15,640 nt of DNA, from positions 1 to 15,640 of the forward strand of contig JAZQDE010000020.1 of the NCBI GenBank assembly GCA_045546695.1, read 5' to 3'. Under the pieces are notes generated by a model, which was not told the DNA's origin, did no database searches, and saw only the letters and a list, made by a program, of their open reading frames with translations. Origin of the DNA: SIG424 sp045546695. Lineage in GTDB: Bacteria; Bacillota; Clostridia; UBA1212; UBA1255. Shown here one piece after another: positions 1 to 7,755 of this stretch (its first letter is position 1; each line of letters begins with the position of its first letter). The position numbers were made by a program, and so were the translations under genes.

Positions 1-35
1 CGCCCGCAAATCCCGCTCGTCAACGATTCCGCCGC

Positions 36-95
36 CGCGCCCACAAAATCGAGCACGCCCACAACCACGAGCACGCCCACGACCACGAGCACGCC
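36..95. repeat. 18-base tandem repeat, three units plus a partial
   Basis: Units lie at 36-53, 54-71 and 72-89, followed by the first six bases of a fourth at 90-95. Units two and three differ at one base (CACGCCCACAACCACGAG against CACGCCCACGACCACGAG); unit one is more diverged. The length is a multiple of three, so the repeat encodes a six-residue repeat in whichever frame is used: TPTTTS, or HAHNHE/HAHDHE. Confidence 0.8.
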
Positions 96-107
96 AGCGC
101 GACAGCA

Positions 108-143
108 AGTGGGACATTTTCCCTTGTGGTTTAGTGGGACATT
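108..143. repeat. Direct repeat AGTGGGACATT, possible mobile-element end
   Basis: AGTGGGACATT occurs at 108-118 and again at 133-143, a period of 25 bases. Closely spaced short direct repeats just inside the end of an element are typical of some insertion sequences, for example IS21-type multiple terminal binding sites. The switch from GC-rich to AT-rich host-like sequence happens at this point. The other end of the element is outside the window, so this assignment is an inference. Confidence 0.3.
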
Positions 144-188
144 ATCATAAATGACTTACAAAGACCGCTATAAACGCAATTATTTTTA

Positions 189-217
189 TTGTATATAATT
201 TCAAATAATGATATACT
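189..217 (+). promoter_or_regulatory. Candidate promoter for the transhydrogenase operon
   Basis: The pair TTGTAT (189-194) and TATACT (212-217) has 17-base spacing and lies in a strongly AT-rich stretch about 40 bases before the pntAA start. The -10 matches consensus at five of six positions; the -35 matches only its first three. Another TATAAT at 194-199 lacks a good -35 partner. A third at 229-234 is too close to the ribosome binding site. Confidence 0.35.
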
Positions 218-258
218 AATTTGAATTTTATAATTTTTAGCAAAGAGGAATGTTTACA

Positions 259-1383
259 ATGAAAAATGTATTTGTATGTAAAGAAACCGCTGAAAATGAA
301 ACAAGAGTAGCATTAGTTCCGGCCGATGTGGCAACATTGACCAAAATGGGATATGTTATTTCTATTCAGAGCGGAGCCGGCCTCAAATCCGGTTTTTCCG
401 ATGAAGAATATGCAAAGAGTGGAGCTACTGTCGTAGCAGACGATTCTGCAAGCATGCAGGCAGATATCGTTGTAAGAGTATCAATGCCACAAAACAGTAA
501 AGGTGTTAAAGAGGGTGCCCTGCATCTTAGTTATCTTGATCCTTTCAATGAAAAAGCACTTCTTAATGATTTTGCGCAGGCAGGAGTACAGGCAGTAAGT
601 CTTGAAATGATTCCGCGTACTTCATTGGCTCAGAAAATGGACGTTCAGAGTTCACAGACATCTCTGGCAGGTTACTACGCTGTTCTTCTTGCAGCTACTA
701 AGCTTCCCAAGATTTTCCCTATGATGATGACTGCCGCAGGTAATATCGCTCCTGCACGTGTTTTCGTTATCGGTGTTGGTGTTGCAGGTCTGCAGGCAAT
801 CGCTACAGCAAAGCGTCTGGGCGCACGTGTTGATGCTTTTGACACACGTCCTACAGTAGAAGACCAGGTTAAGTCACTTGGTGCAAAGTTCCTTAAGATC
901 GACCTCGGTGACACAGGACAAACAGATCAAGGTTACGCTAAAGAGCTTACTCCTGAGCAGATTGAACTTCAGAGACAGGCACAGGCAAAGCTTTGTGCTC
1001 AGTGCGACGTTGTTATCACGACTGCTAAAGTTTTCGGAAGAAAAGCTCCTGTTCTCCTTACAAAGGACATGATTGCAGGTATGAAGCCGGGCTCTGTTAT
1101 CGTTGACATGGCAGTAAGCACAGGCGGTAACGTAGAAGGTTCTGACCCGACAAAAGAAGTTATTACTGAAAATGGCGTACATATCATCGGTGGCGATATG
1201 CTCGAAAGATTTGTTCCACGTGATTCTTCTTCAATGTTCTCAGGTAACATTACTGCGTTCCTTACACACTTCTGGAACAAAGAACAAAACGAACTTCTCG
1301 TTAATATGGAAGATGAGATTATGAAAGGCTGCTTACTTACATCAGGCGGCAAGATTATCCATCCTCGTTTTATACAGCAATAA
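259..1383 (+). CDS. pntAA: NAD(P) transhydrogenase subunit alpha part 1 (NAD-binding dI)
   Basis: This is the soluble NAD(H)-binding component of the proton-translocating transhydrogenase, which passes hydride between NADH and NADP+ at the inner face of the membrane. Numbering from the upstream ATG at 250, residues R123, Q128, D131 and S134 reproduce the family's Arg-Gln-Asp-Ser set that holds the nicotinamide. GVGVAG at 175-180 is the dinucleotide-binding loop, followed by the acidic DTR at 198-200. The mobile-loop tyrosine is in GYAKE near 229. Length fits stand-alone PntAA proteins. An ATG also exists at 250, but the AAAGAGGA box at 242-249 would touch it; the ATG at 259 is spaced properly and gives 374 residues starting MKNVFVCKE. 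A strong AAGGAGG site follows the stop, feeding the next gene. Confidence 0.95.
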   Translation: MKNVFVCKETAENETRVALVPADVATLTKMGYVISIQSGAGLKSGFSDEEYAKSGATVVADDSASMQADIVVRVSMPQNSKGVKEGALHLSYLDPFNEKALLNDFAQAGVQAVSLEMIPRTSLAQKMDVQSSQTSLAGYYAVLLAATKLPKIFPMMMTAAGNIAPARVFVIGVGVAGLQAIATAKRLGARVDAFDTRPTVEDQVKSLGAKFLKIDLGDTGQTDQGYAKELTPEQIELQRQAQAKLCAQCDVVITTAKVFGRKAPVLLTKDMIAGMKPGSVIVDMAVSTGGNVEGSDPTKEVITENGVHIIGGDMLERFVPRDSSSMFSGNITAFLTHFWNKEQNELLVNMEDEIMKGCLLTSGGKIIHPRFIQQ

Positions 1384-1400
1384 CAAGGAGGTAATACTTT

Positions 1401-1703
1401 ATGAATTTAGCAGATTTAATGCAACTTTTATTCTTATTTGTTGTAGCTGCATTTTTGGGTGTAGAGCTTATCGGTAAGGTACCCTCACTTCTTCATACAC
1501 CTCTTATGTCAGGTACAAACGCTATCTCAGGTATCACAATCGTTGCCGCAATCGAACTTTGCGCAATTCTTGAAACAGGTACCGTTGGTATGATTCTTTC
1601 ATTCGTTGCTCTTCTGTTTGCTACAATCAACGTTGTTGGTGGTTACTTAGTTACAAACAGAATGCTCAAGATGTTCAAGAAAAAAGATAAGGAGGCTAAA
1701 TAA
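1401..1703 (+). CDS. pntAB: NAD(P) transhydrogenase subunit alpha part 2 (membrane dII portion)
   Basis: A 100-residue protein that is almost entirely membrane-embedded, with three hydrophobic segments at roughly residues 6-25, 38-58 and 62-85 and a short lysine-rich C-terminal tail (KMFKKKDKEAK). The motif LMSGTNAISGI matches the conserved LMSxTNAISGI of the alpha-subunit membrane domain. It supplies part of the proton channel, with the rest in PntB. AAGGAGG lies nine bases before the ATG. Only two bases separate its stop from the next start, and the next gene's ribosome binding site is inside its last codons, so translation is probably coupled. Confidence 0.93.
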   Translation: MNLADLMQLLFLFVVAAFLGVELIGKVPSLLHTPLMSGTNAISGITIVAAIELCAILETGTVGMILSFVALLFATINVVGGYLVTNRMLKMFKKKDKEAK

Positions 1704-1705
1704 TT

Positions 1706-3136
1706 ATGACCAGAGATATTATTATCAGCCTTGCTTATATTATAGCTTCTATCTTATTTATTTTAGGTATCAAACGTATGGGCAAGACAGAGACTGCCGC
1801 AAAAGGTAATCTCATGTCATCACTTGCTATGCTCATCGCAGTTGTTGCTACTTTCTGTAAAGCAAACGTAACAGCTACATGGACTACAGACTGGCTCCAC
1901 AATGGTTATTTATGGTGCATTGTAGCAATCATCGCAGGCGCAGTTATCGGTGCTATCTGGGCAAAGAAAGTTCAGATGACAGGTATGCCCCAGCTCGTTG
2001 CTCTTTTCAACGGCTTTGGTGGTATCGCTTCCCTGCTCGTTGCCCTTGCGCAAGGTTGGGACGTTTTCGCAAACGACGCTACAATACCAAATAAGGTTAC
2101 AAATATTTCAATCGTTCTTACAGTTATCATCGGCGCCATCACATTTACAGGTTCTGTAATCGCATGGGCTAAACTTGATGGTAAGATTTCCAGCAAAGCA
2201 GTTGTTTTCAAGGGCAGATTCGTTGTCAGTGGTCTTCTCCTCCTGATTGCAATCGCAGGTTCAGTTCTTTTCGTAATCGATCCTGAAGGTACTCTCGGTA
2301 TCATCGGTCTCGGCGCTGCAACACTCGCCTCATTGATCCTCGGCGTAACAGTTGTTATCCCGATTGGCGGCGGCGACATGCCGGTTATCATTTCACTTTT
2401 GAACGCTCTGTCAGGTCTCGCAGGCGCTATGGCAGGTTTCATCATCTCCAGCACAGTGCTCATCGTTGCAGGCTGCTTAGTAGGTACATCAGGTATCGTT
2501 CTTTCACTCGTAATGTGCAAGGCTATGAACCGTTCAATCAAAAACCTCCTCTTCTCAGGCTTTGGTGCTTCTGCTGCTAAAGCTAAGGGTGGTGCAGAAC
2601 ATATCGAGCCTAAGTCAATCTCTGTTGACAGCGCTTACATGGTACTCGAAGCTGCAAGATCAGTTGTTATTATCCCAGGTTACGGTATGGCTGTTGCCCA
2701 GGCTCAGCACTCAGTTAAAGAGCTCGTTAACAAGCTCGAAGCTAACGGCGCTGAAGTTGTATTCGCAATCCATCCTGTTGCAGGTCGTATGCCGGGTCAC
2801 ATGAACGTGCTTCTCGCAGAAGCTGATATCTCATATGACCAGCTCAAGACAATGGAAGAAGTCAACCCGCTTATGCCTACATTCGACGTTGCTATGGTTA
2901 TCGGTGCAAACGACGTTGTTAACCCTGCTGCTACAACAGACCAGTCATCACCAATTTATGGTATGCCTATTATCAATGCAGATCAGGCACGTAACGTATT
3001 CGTTCTCAAGAGAGGTGCAGGACGCGGCTTCTCAGGTATCGAAAACGAGCTGTTCATCAGAAACAACACTTCTATGATTTACGGCGACGCCAAAGCTACT
3101 TTGACAGCTCTTGCAAAAGAGTTCAACGCTGACTGA
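1706..3136 (+). CDS. pntB: NAD(P) transhydrogenase subunit beta
   Basis: The 476-residue beta subunit combines the rest of the proton channel (about residues 1-280, roughly nine hydrophobic segments) with the NADP(H)-binding dIII domain (about 295-476). In dIII, GYGMAVAQAQ at 325-334 is the NADP fingerprint, HPVAGRMPGHMNVLLAEA follows at 356-373, and GANDVVNPAA at 400-409 is the other diagnostic motif. KRGAGRGFSGIEN at 435-447 occupies the place of the KRSMxxGYAGxxN loop that contacts the 2'-phosphate in proteobacterial enzymes; the conserved Lys-Arg and Gly-Ile-Glu-Asn frame is kept. The GGAGG site inside the pntAB end supports the ATG at 1706. It is the last gene of the operon, followed by a terminator. 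Confidence 0.96.
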   Translation: MTRDIIISLAYIIASILFILGIKRMGKTETAAKGNLMSSLAMLIAVVATFCKANVTATWTTDWLHNGYLWCIVAIIAGAVIGAIWAKKVQMTGMPQLVALFNGFGGIASLLVALAQGWDVFANDATIPNKVTNISIVLTVIIGAITFTGSVIAWAKLDGKISSKAVVFKGRFVVSGLLLLIAIAGSVLFVIDPEGTLGIIGLGAATLASLILGVTVVIPIGGGDMPVIISLLNALSGLAGAMAGFIISSTVLIVAGCLVGTSGIVLSLVMCKAMNRSIKNLLFSGFGASAAKAKGGAEHIEPKSISVDSAYMVLEAARSVVIIPGYGMAVAQAQHSVKELVNKLEANGAEVVFAIHPVAGRMPGHMNVLLAEADISYDQLKTMEEVNPLMPTFDVAMVIGANDVVNPAATTDQSSPIYGMPIINADQARNVFVLKRGAGRGFSGIENELFIRNNTSMIYGDAKATLTALAKEFNAD

Positions 3137-3156
3137 TTTATTTAGTTAATCAACTC

Positions 3157-3193
3157 AAAAGAGCAATCTGAATTTTCAGGTTGCTCTTTTTTT
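3157..3193 (+). terminator. Rho-independent terminator after pntB
   Basis: A long hairpin pairs 3157-3172 (AAAAGAGCAATCTGAA) with 3175-3190, with one T-G wobble and a tight loop, and runs into a tract of T to 3193. It starts 20 bases after the pntB stop. Confidence 0.9.
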
Positions 3194-3196
3194 ACA

Positions 3197-3225
3197 TTTA
3201 CTTTTCACGATGCGGGCTTTATAAT
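3197..3225 (+). promoter_or_regulatory. Promoter for the deacetylase/ABC unit
   Basis: TTTACT at 3197-3202 and a perfect TATAAT at 3220-3225 are separated by 17 bases. Transcription would start near 3232, giving a leader of about 26 bases before the GTG at 3258. It begins immediately after the pntB terminator. Confidence 0.6.
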
Positions 3226-3257
3226 TAGGAAAGACATTGATATAGGACGTGATTATT

Positions 3258-4181
3258 GTGAAAAAATTCCGCTATTATTTTTTAAGACTTCTGAGCTTAT
3301 CTTTAGCAATGATAGGTCTTCTTATGCTTATTTCCTGCGGTGAAAATACTTCTTCGCCGTCTTCATCAGACCCGGCAAAAGGTACACCCTCAATAAATCA
3401 ACCGGAGCAAACTCCTGAGGCAACACAAGAACCAAGCAGGGACGGCACGCCTAAAAAATATTTTACGTTGAGCTTTGACGACGGCATTACGCAGGATTTA
3501 AAAGTTATTGAGATTCTTAAAAAATACAATCTCGATTGTTGTACTTTTAACATCAATACCGGCCTTTATGGTGCAAATTGGGAATGGGTCGGCCAGACAT
3601 TGGGAATGCCAAGCCTGACTCACCTGCGTTTCACAGAAGAAGAACTCAAAACAGGTATCTACGACGGTTTTGACGTTGCAGTACATACTCTGACACATCC
3701 GTCACTTAAGAATTACGACAGCAATCCTTCTGAGATTATCCGTCAGGTTGAAGATGATGCCAAAAACATTGAGTCGATCACAGGTACAAAGCCTGTCGGC
3801 ATGGCATGGCCGGGCGGCGACACAGAATATACGAACACAACAATTGACATCGTATATAAAAATGCGTCCATCAGATATGCAAGAGCAGTAAATCCGACAT
3901 ATAAGTTTACATTGCCTGAGTATTTCCTCAAATGGCATCCGACTTGTTCTTTTTCTGATGCATCCTGCATGACTCTTGCAAACAGATTCATAAATGCAGA
4001 TTGTACGGAGGATATGCTCTTTTACGTGTGGTGTCACAGCTACGAGCTGGAATTCAACAACTCGTACGATCGCTTTGAAAAATTCATAAAGAGAATGTCT
4101 GAAGCAGAAGACGTAGTCTTCGTTACAAATACAGAATTTTACAATCTTTTCAAAGATGAGATTCCTTCATGGAAGGACTGA
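3258..4181 (+). CDS. Lipoprotein polysaccharide deacetylase (CE4/NodB-like)
   Basis: Predicted surface-anchored carbohydrate esterase that removes acetyl groups from an envelope or extracellular glycan. Numbering from an upstream GTG at 3249: a hydrophobic signal segment (about 12-28) ends in lipobox LISC with lipid-anchored Cys30, followed by a Ser/Pro/Thr linker to about 68. The NodB domain starts with TLSFDDG (73-79; the DD pair gives the catalytic base and a metal ligand). HTLTH at 146-150 gives the two metal histidines. AWPGGDT (186-192) stands in for the usual RxPxG motif, so the arginine that assists the catalytic Asp is missing or replaced. A conserved-looking WCHSYELEF follows at 261-269. 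The AGGA at 3243-3246 is correctly spaced only for the GTG at 3258 (VKKFRYYF), giving 307 residues. The gap of 26 bases to the ABC gene suggests one transcript. Confidence 0.85.
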   Translation: MKKFRYYFLRLLSLSLAMIGLLMLISCGENTSSPSSSDPAKGTPSINQPEQTPEATQEPSRDGTPKKYFTLSFDDGITQDLKVIEILKKYNLDCCTFNINTGLYGANWEWVGQTLGMPSLTHLRFTEEELKTGIYDGFDVAVHTLTHPSLKNYDSNPSEIIRQVEDDAKNIESITGTKPVGMAWPGGDTEYTNTTIDIVYKNASIRYARAVNPTYKFTLPEYFLKWHPTCSFSDASCMTLANRFINADCTEDMLFYVWCHSYELEFNNSYDRFEKFIKRMSEAEDVVFVTNTEFYNLFKDEIPSWKD

Positions 4182-4207
4182 TTCTTACATAAAAAGGAAG
4201 TGTTTCT

Positions 4208-6157
4208 ATGCCTCCACCGTTTGGAAGAGGTCCTCATGATAAAGTAAATGACCAGTACCGGGTACCGAAGCCGAAGAGCATCAAAGAAGTACCCGGTTAC
4301 TTAAAGACTATAATCAGCAATTTTTTTCACCAGCTTTTTTATACTTTTAAATTAGTATGGGACGCAAAGCATTCAGTGCTGTTCCTGATGCTTTTTATGT
4401 CGATTTTCAACGGTGTGACGCCTGTTATCGGATCGCTGATCGGCAAAGAGATTTTAAACAAGCTGGCAGAAGCTTACAACGGAGAACTGACAACTTTTAC
4501 CGTTATAACGGGATTGCTTATCGTTCAGTTTGCATACATGTTCGTGACAAACATCATTGGCAGCGTATACAACATAGCGATGCGTATTTCCGGCCAGATC
4601 GTGTCAAATCACATCAAGGTTTCTATTATGAAAAAGGCAAAAACGATTGATGTTGCGCGTTATGACAGCCCGGAATTCTATGCCAAGATGGAAAATGCAA
4701 ACCGGGAGGCAGGCAACCGCCCGATTGAAATGATGCGTTCGACTTTTTCAATTGTCAGTACGATTATCAGCGCGGTGAGCTTTATCGCAATCCTTGTGGC
4801 TATCAATCCGATTGCCCCGTTGCTTATCATTCTGATATCAATACCGTCTACAATTATTAATTTTATTTACAGACGCAAAAACGTAAACTTTATGTTCCGA
4901 CGCTCGAAAGACCGTAGGCAGATGGATTATTATTCTCAGACAATCGTAAACAAAGATCTTGTCAAAGAGGTGCGTATGTTTGACCTGTCAGACGAGTTCT
5001 GCGACAGGTATCAGTCAGTTTTTGACAGATATTTCAAGGGCCTCAAGAAGCTGATTCTGAGCGAGGCAATGTGGAATATCGGCGCGACTGTCCTGACGAC
5101 CGCTGTGAATTGCGCTTTGTTTATATATCTTGCACGCGGTGTGTACGAAGGTGCGTATGAAATTGGTAATTATTCCCTGTATACGGGCGCTTTATCGTCA
5201 ATAGCAAGTTGTGTTTCTACCCTGATTTCTACAACAGCCGGCATTTATGAAGGTACTCTTTTCATCAACAACGTTATGACTTTTATGAACGAGGAGCCGA
5301 CTATTGTGCCTATGCTTGATAAGCCAAGAGATGTGTTGCGCCACGTCGGCCACAGAATCGAATTTCGCAATGTTTCTTTCCATTATCCGGGCGTTGACAG
5401 GAATGTTCTTAAGAATATCAATCTCGTTATTGAGCCGGGTGAAACAGTCGTTATTGTCGGGCTCAACGGTGCGGGAAAAACTACTCTGATTAAGCTTCTT
5501 ACGCGTCTTTACGACCCCACAGAAGGCACAATTCTGCTCGACGGCCACGATATACGTGAATATGACGTAAAGCAATTATATAGCGTGTTTGGCATTATTT
5601 TCCAGGATTTCGGCAAGTATGCCGTGAATGTTTCTGAAAATATCGCCTTTGGACAGATTGATAAAAAAATGGATATGGATGAGGTCATATCTGCTGCAGC
5701 CCAGAGCGACGCATGTGACTTTATTGACGCTCTTCCGGATAAATACGAAACACCTCTGATGCGATATTTTGAAGACAATGGTATTGAACTGTCTATCGGC
5801 CAATGGCAAAAAGTGGCAATCGCCCGTGCCTTTTACAGAGATTCTGATATTCTTGTATTGGATGAACCGACTGCCTCACTGGACCCCATGGCCGAGCAGG
5901 AGATTTTCAATCAGTTTGAAACACTGCGCAAAGACAAGACAACATTTTTCGTTTCACATCGCCTGTCGAGCGCCACAACAGCAAGCAAAATTATCGTTCT
6001 TGAGTACGGCGAGCTGATAGAGGTTGGAAATCACAGCGAACTTATGAAAAAGCGCGGCCGATATTACGAGCTCTTTTCTACGCAGGCAAAACGCTACGTG
6101 TCGAAGGACCTGTTTGATGGCCCTCCTCCGCCTCCACCACCACCTTTTCACAAGTAA
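4208..6157 (+). CDS. ABC exporter half-transporter (permease fused to ATPase)
   Basis: A 649-residue exporter subunit: an N-terminal six-helix membrane domain (about 50-345) and a C-terminal nucleotide-binding domain (about 385-620). The Walker A GLNGAGKT is at 418-425, the Q-loop FQDF follows, the signature reads LSIGQWQ (528-534) rather than LSGGQ, Walker B ends in DE at 552-553, and the H-loop histidine is H584. The LSIGQWQ variant is common in Firmicute peptide and drug half-exporters. Substrate cannot be read; a dimer is expected. AAGGAAG seven bases upstream supports the ATG. Both ends are unusual: the protein starts MPPPFGRGP and ends with eight consecutive prolines (DNA 6122-6145) and FHK. 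It lies directly behind the deacetylase lipoprotein, so an envelope-related export role is possible. Confidence 0.92.
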   Translation: MPPPFGRGPHDKVNDQYRVPKPKSIKEVPGYLKTIISNFFHQLFYTFKLVWDAKHSVLFLMLFMSIFNGVTPVIGSLIGKEILNKLAEAYNGELTTFTVITGLLIVQFAYMFVTNIIGSVYNIAMRISGQIVSNHIKVSIMKKAKTIDVARYDSPEFYAKMENANREAGNRPIEMMRSTFSIVSTIISAVSFIAILVAINPIAPLLIILISIPSTIINFIYRRKNVNFMFRRSKDRRQMDYYSQTIVNKDLVKEVRMFDLSDEFCDRYQSVFDRYFKGLKKLILSEAMWNIGATVLTTAVNCALFIYLARGVYEGAYEIGNYSLYTGALSSIASCVSTLISTTAGIYEGTLFINNVMTFMNEEPTIVPMLDKPRDVLRHVGHRIEFRNVSFHYPGVDRNVLKNINLVIEPGETVVIVGLNGAGKTTLIKLLTRLYDPTEGTILLDGHDIREYDVKQLYSVFGIIFQDFGKYAVNVSENIAFGQIDKKMDMDEVISAAAQSDACDFIDALPDKYETPLMRYFEDNGIELSIGQWQKVAIARAFYRDSDILVLDEPTASLDPMAEQEIFNQFETLRKDKTTFFVSHRLSSATTASKIIVLEYGELIEVGNHSELMKKRGRYYELFSTQAKRYVSKDLFDGPPPPPPPPFHK

Positions 6158-6168
6158 TACAAAAATAT

Positions 6169-6208
6169 AAAAAACACAGATGAACTGCATTATTCACCTG
6201 TGTTTTTT
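6169..6208. terminator. Bidirectional terminator between convergent genes
   Basis: The arms 6169-6184 and 6193-6208 pair with one A-C mismatch around an eight-base loop. There is an A-run before and a T-run after the hairpin, so it can stop transcripts from the plus-strand ABC gene and from the minus-strand lipoprotein gene. The 202 bases from 6209 to 6410 hold no gene that I can support. Confidence 0.8.
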
Positions 6209-6410
6209 ACAATGTTATGTCTGTATACGTACGAACCCGAGTTTAGCCTCTCACATTTTCCCTCGCCAGATTAAAAGGCCGCTATCCCTTTTTACATTAA
6301 ATTCGAAAAAATTTGCGTCTAAAAAAACGGTCTTTTCATCTTCTCTGCATTAGTTCGGCGTTTTAATATACACAATAGTAAGTTGACTTCCTAAAACAGA
6401 TACATAAATC

Positions 6411-7454
6411 TTACGGCACCAATAAATCTTTTTCAAATATTTTAGATAAGAAAGAGACAGACAAACACTCTTGTTTATCAACTTCTTCTATACTATTTAT
6501 TATCAGATCATCCCTTGAAGTAATCTCTTCACATTCTTCATATATAACCTTCAATATTTTCCCGTCTTTTAACAGCGTGTAAGATATGGTATTACCATTA
6601 TCGGCAAATTGCAGTTCTGTTGCGTTACTTATAGCAATAACGTCAGCAGCCGTATTTGTTCCGGGCATCAATCCTACAAACGCACTGCTGTCTTTGAGAT
6701 CCGAAATATGCACGTTGTATATCGGAAGAGGATTTTTATCGTTGAAATAGTCCGTCCAAAAAACGTAATACATACCTCCTTCCTGCACGTCAAAAGCACA
6801 GTAGTATACGTCTTCTACTTTTCTCATGACTCCTATGTCCAGCAATACGCTCATTGCTTTAAATCTATTATAGCAAAAGATTTGCCAATCCCTCCACACT
6901 TTGTTGTTGTACACAAGCTCTTCGTTTTTTGGATACTCACCGAAAAATGTAGTCAATTGTTCTAAACTGTATTGCTTATGTTGAACTTCTTCTAATGAGT
7001 TTTCATTACTTATTATCTCATCAAGATTTAAATTGAATGTCCTGTCCGGATTATCTATTTTGTGAAACTTTATTTTATCTCCATTTGAAAAGAAGACGCT
7101 TGCTTCTATCTCAACGTAAAAAGAATCCCTTGATATCAATGAGTAACGACCAAACCAATAGTCTCCCCAAAATGCAGTTTTAACATGTTCGGGAAATTGT
7201 CCTTGCTGAACAACACTAATTCCTGTGGAAATATCGTCTCCGATAAATATAGCCGGCTGAGAAACACCTTCCCGGGTTATTTCACCTACTGCAAAGCAGT
7301 CTCGTGTTATATAAAACCAAATATTTCCATCTTCAGATTCCCAATAAGTATCTACTTGTTTCCAAGGAGTAATCTTGGGTATAATCGGATTTATACACGA
7401 ACACATAAAAATTGTTATAAAAAGCATTCCAATAATCAATATTTTCTTAGTCAT
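6411..7454 (-). CDS. Predicted lipoprotein of unknown function, possible immunity protein
   Basis: A 347-residue protein beginning MTKKILIIGMLFITIF and continuing to a lipobox-like CSC, so it should be exported and lipid-anchored at about residue 20. The rest is rich in aromatic residues (for example DTYWESEDGNIWFYI, FWGDYWFGRY), suggesting a beta-rich extracytoplasmic domain. I do not recognise the family. AAAGGAG at 7466-7472 is 11 bases before the ATG at 7454; a longer TTG start at 7475 would sit upstream of that site and is unlikely. The ribosome binding site touches the stop of the upstream broken toxin-like reading frame, the spacing expected for a toxin/immunity pair. This makes an immunity role plausible, but it is only inferred from position. 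An ordinary lipoprotein gene left there by rearrangement is the alternative. Confidence 0.75.
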   Translation of the reverse strand: MTKKILIIGMLFITIFMCSCINPIIPKITPWKQVDTYWESEDGNIWFYITRDCFAVGEITREGVSQPAIFIGDDISTGISVVQQGQFPEHVKTAFWGDYWFGRYSLISRDSFYVEIEASVFFSNGDKIKFHKIDNPDRTFNLNLDEIISNENSLEEVQHKQYSLEQLTTFFGEYPKNEELVYNNKVWRDWQIFCYNRFKAMSVLLDIGVMRKVEDVYYCAFDVQEGGMYYVFWTDYFNDKNPLPIYNVHISDLKDSSAFVGLMPGTNTAADVIAISNATELQFADNGNTISYTLLKDGKILKVIYEECEEITSRDDLIINSIEEVDKQECLSVSFLSKIFEKDLLVP

Positions 7455-7471
7455 ACCGTACTTCGCTCCTT

Positions 7472-7749
7472 TCAATTTGTCACTTCCGGTCCTAAATAGT
7501 ATACAACAATAGTTCTCTTTCCGGCGTATACTCGTGGATCTCTTCCATCATTCTTAGTATTAAATGAACGATAGGTAGCTCCCGTATTTACCATTGCTAC
7601 ATTATGAATACCCTTGAAAGGCGGATTTTCATTCCAATACGAAATAATATATACGCACTTGTTAGGAACATTCCTGAAACCTTTAAGGGCTTGGGATTAT
7701 CCCAGCAAACTGCCTTTTGTCCCCAAAAGGCGATGCTTGCTGGTATAGA
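7472..7749 (-). pseudogene. Broken toxin-like C-terminal fragment (frameshift, no start)
   Basis: Reading the minus strand from 7749, one frame gives SIPASIAFWGQKAVCWDNP then KPL. At about 7685-7680 the coding signal moves to the neighbouring frame and continues as KGFRNVPNKCVYIISYWN, then ENPPFKGIHNVAMVNTG and finally GKRTIVVYYLGPEVTN before a TGA at 7474-7472. Joining the two gives roughly 92 residues of protein-like sequence; adding a single base restores one frame. No start codon is available: the first frame begins two bases after the stop of the preceding gene. This is what a displaced C-terminal toxin module looks like after loss of its N-terminal carrier. The fold is unrecognised. A Cys (AVCWDN) and a His (GIHNVA) could suggest a cysteine-dependent enzyme, but that is speculation. 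Confidence 0.55.
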
Positions 7750-7755
7750 TCATGA

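Larger units (their letters stand above)
1..150 (+). other. GC-rich low-complexity partial reading frame at the left edge
   Basis: Frame 1 is open from the window edge to a TAA at 148-150 and would give a Thr/Ser/Pro-rich tail (repeats of STPTTT) ending in VGHFPLWFSGTLS. The frame starting at base 3 is also open to about 135 and would give a His-rich repeat (HAHNHEHAHDHEHA), so the coding frame is not settled. The first ~110 bases are far richer in G+C than anything else in the window. The end of the frame runs through two copies of a short direct repeat, which suggests the edge of a mobile element rather than a normal host gene. This could be the 3' end of a transposase or of an unrelated repetitive surface protein. 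I do not recognise the family. Confidence 0.25.

Noticed and set aside
36..95. CRISPR-like repeats
   Set aside because: The units are directly adjacent without spacers and only 18 bases long, so this is a simple tandem repeat.
150..250. Riboswitch in the pnt leader
   Set aside because: The leader is short and AT-rich, with no paired elements beyond chance.
675..914. Minus-strand reading frame inside pntAA
   Set aside because: It lies opposite a strongly conserved gene, has no ribosome binding site and a composition typical of an antisense shadow.
1972..2541. Long minus-strand frame (189 codons) opposite pntB
   Set aside because: It is an open frame created by codon bias of pntB; low complexity, no family resemblance and no start signal.
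6270..6300. AAAAGG/CCTTTT inverted repeat as an extra terminator
   Set aside because: Only six pairs with an eight-base loop, and a strong bidirectional terminator is already present at 6169-6208.
7680..7690. Programmed -1 frameshift at the CCTTAAAGG run
   Set aside because: No proper X-XXY-YYZ slippery heptamer or downstream structure is visible, and the first frame has no start, so a decayed gene is the simpler reading.
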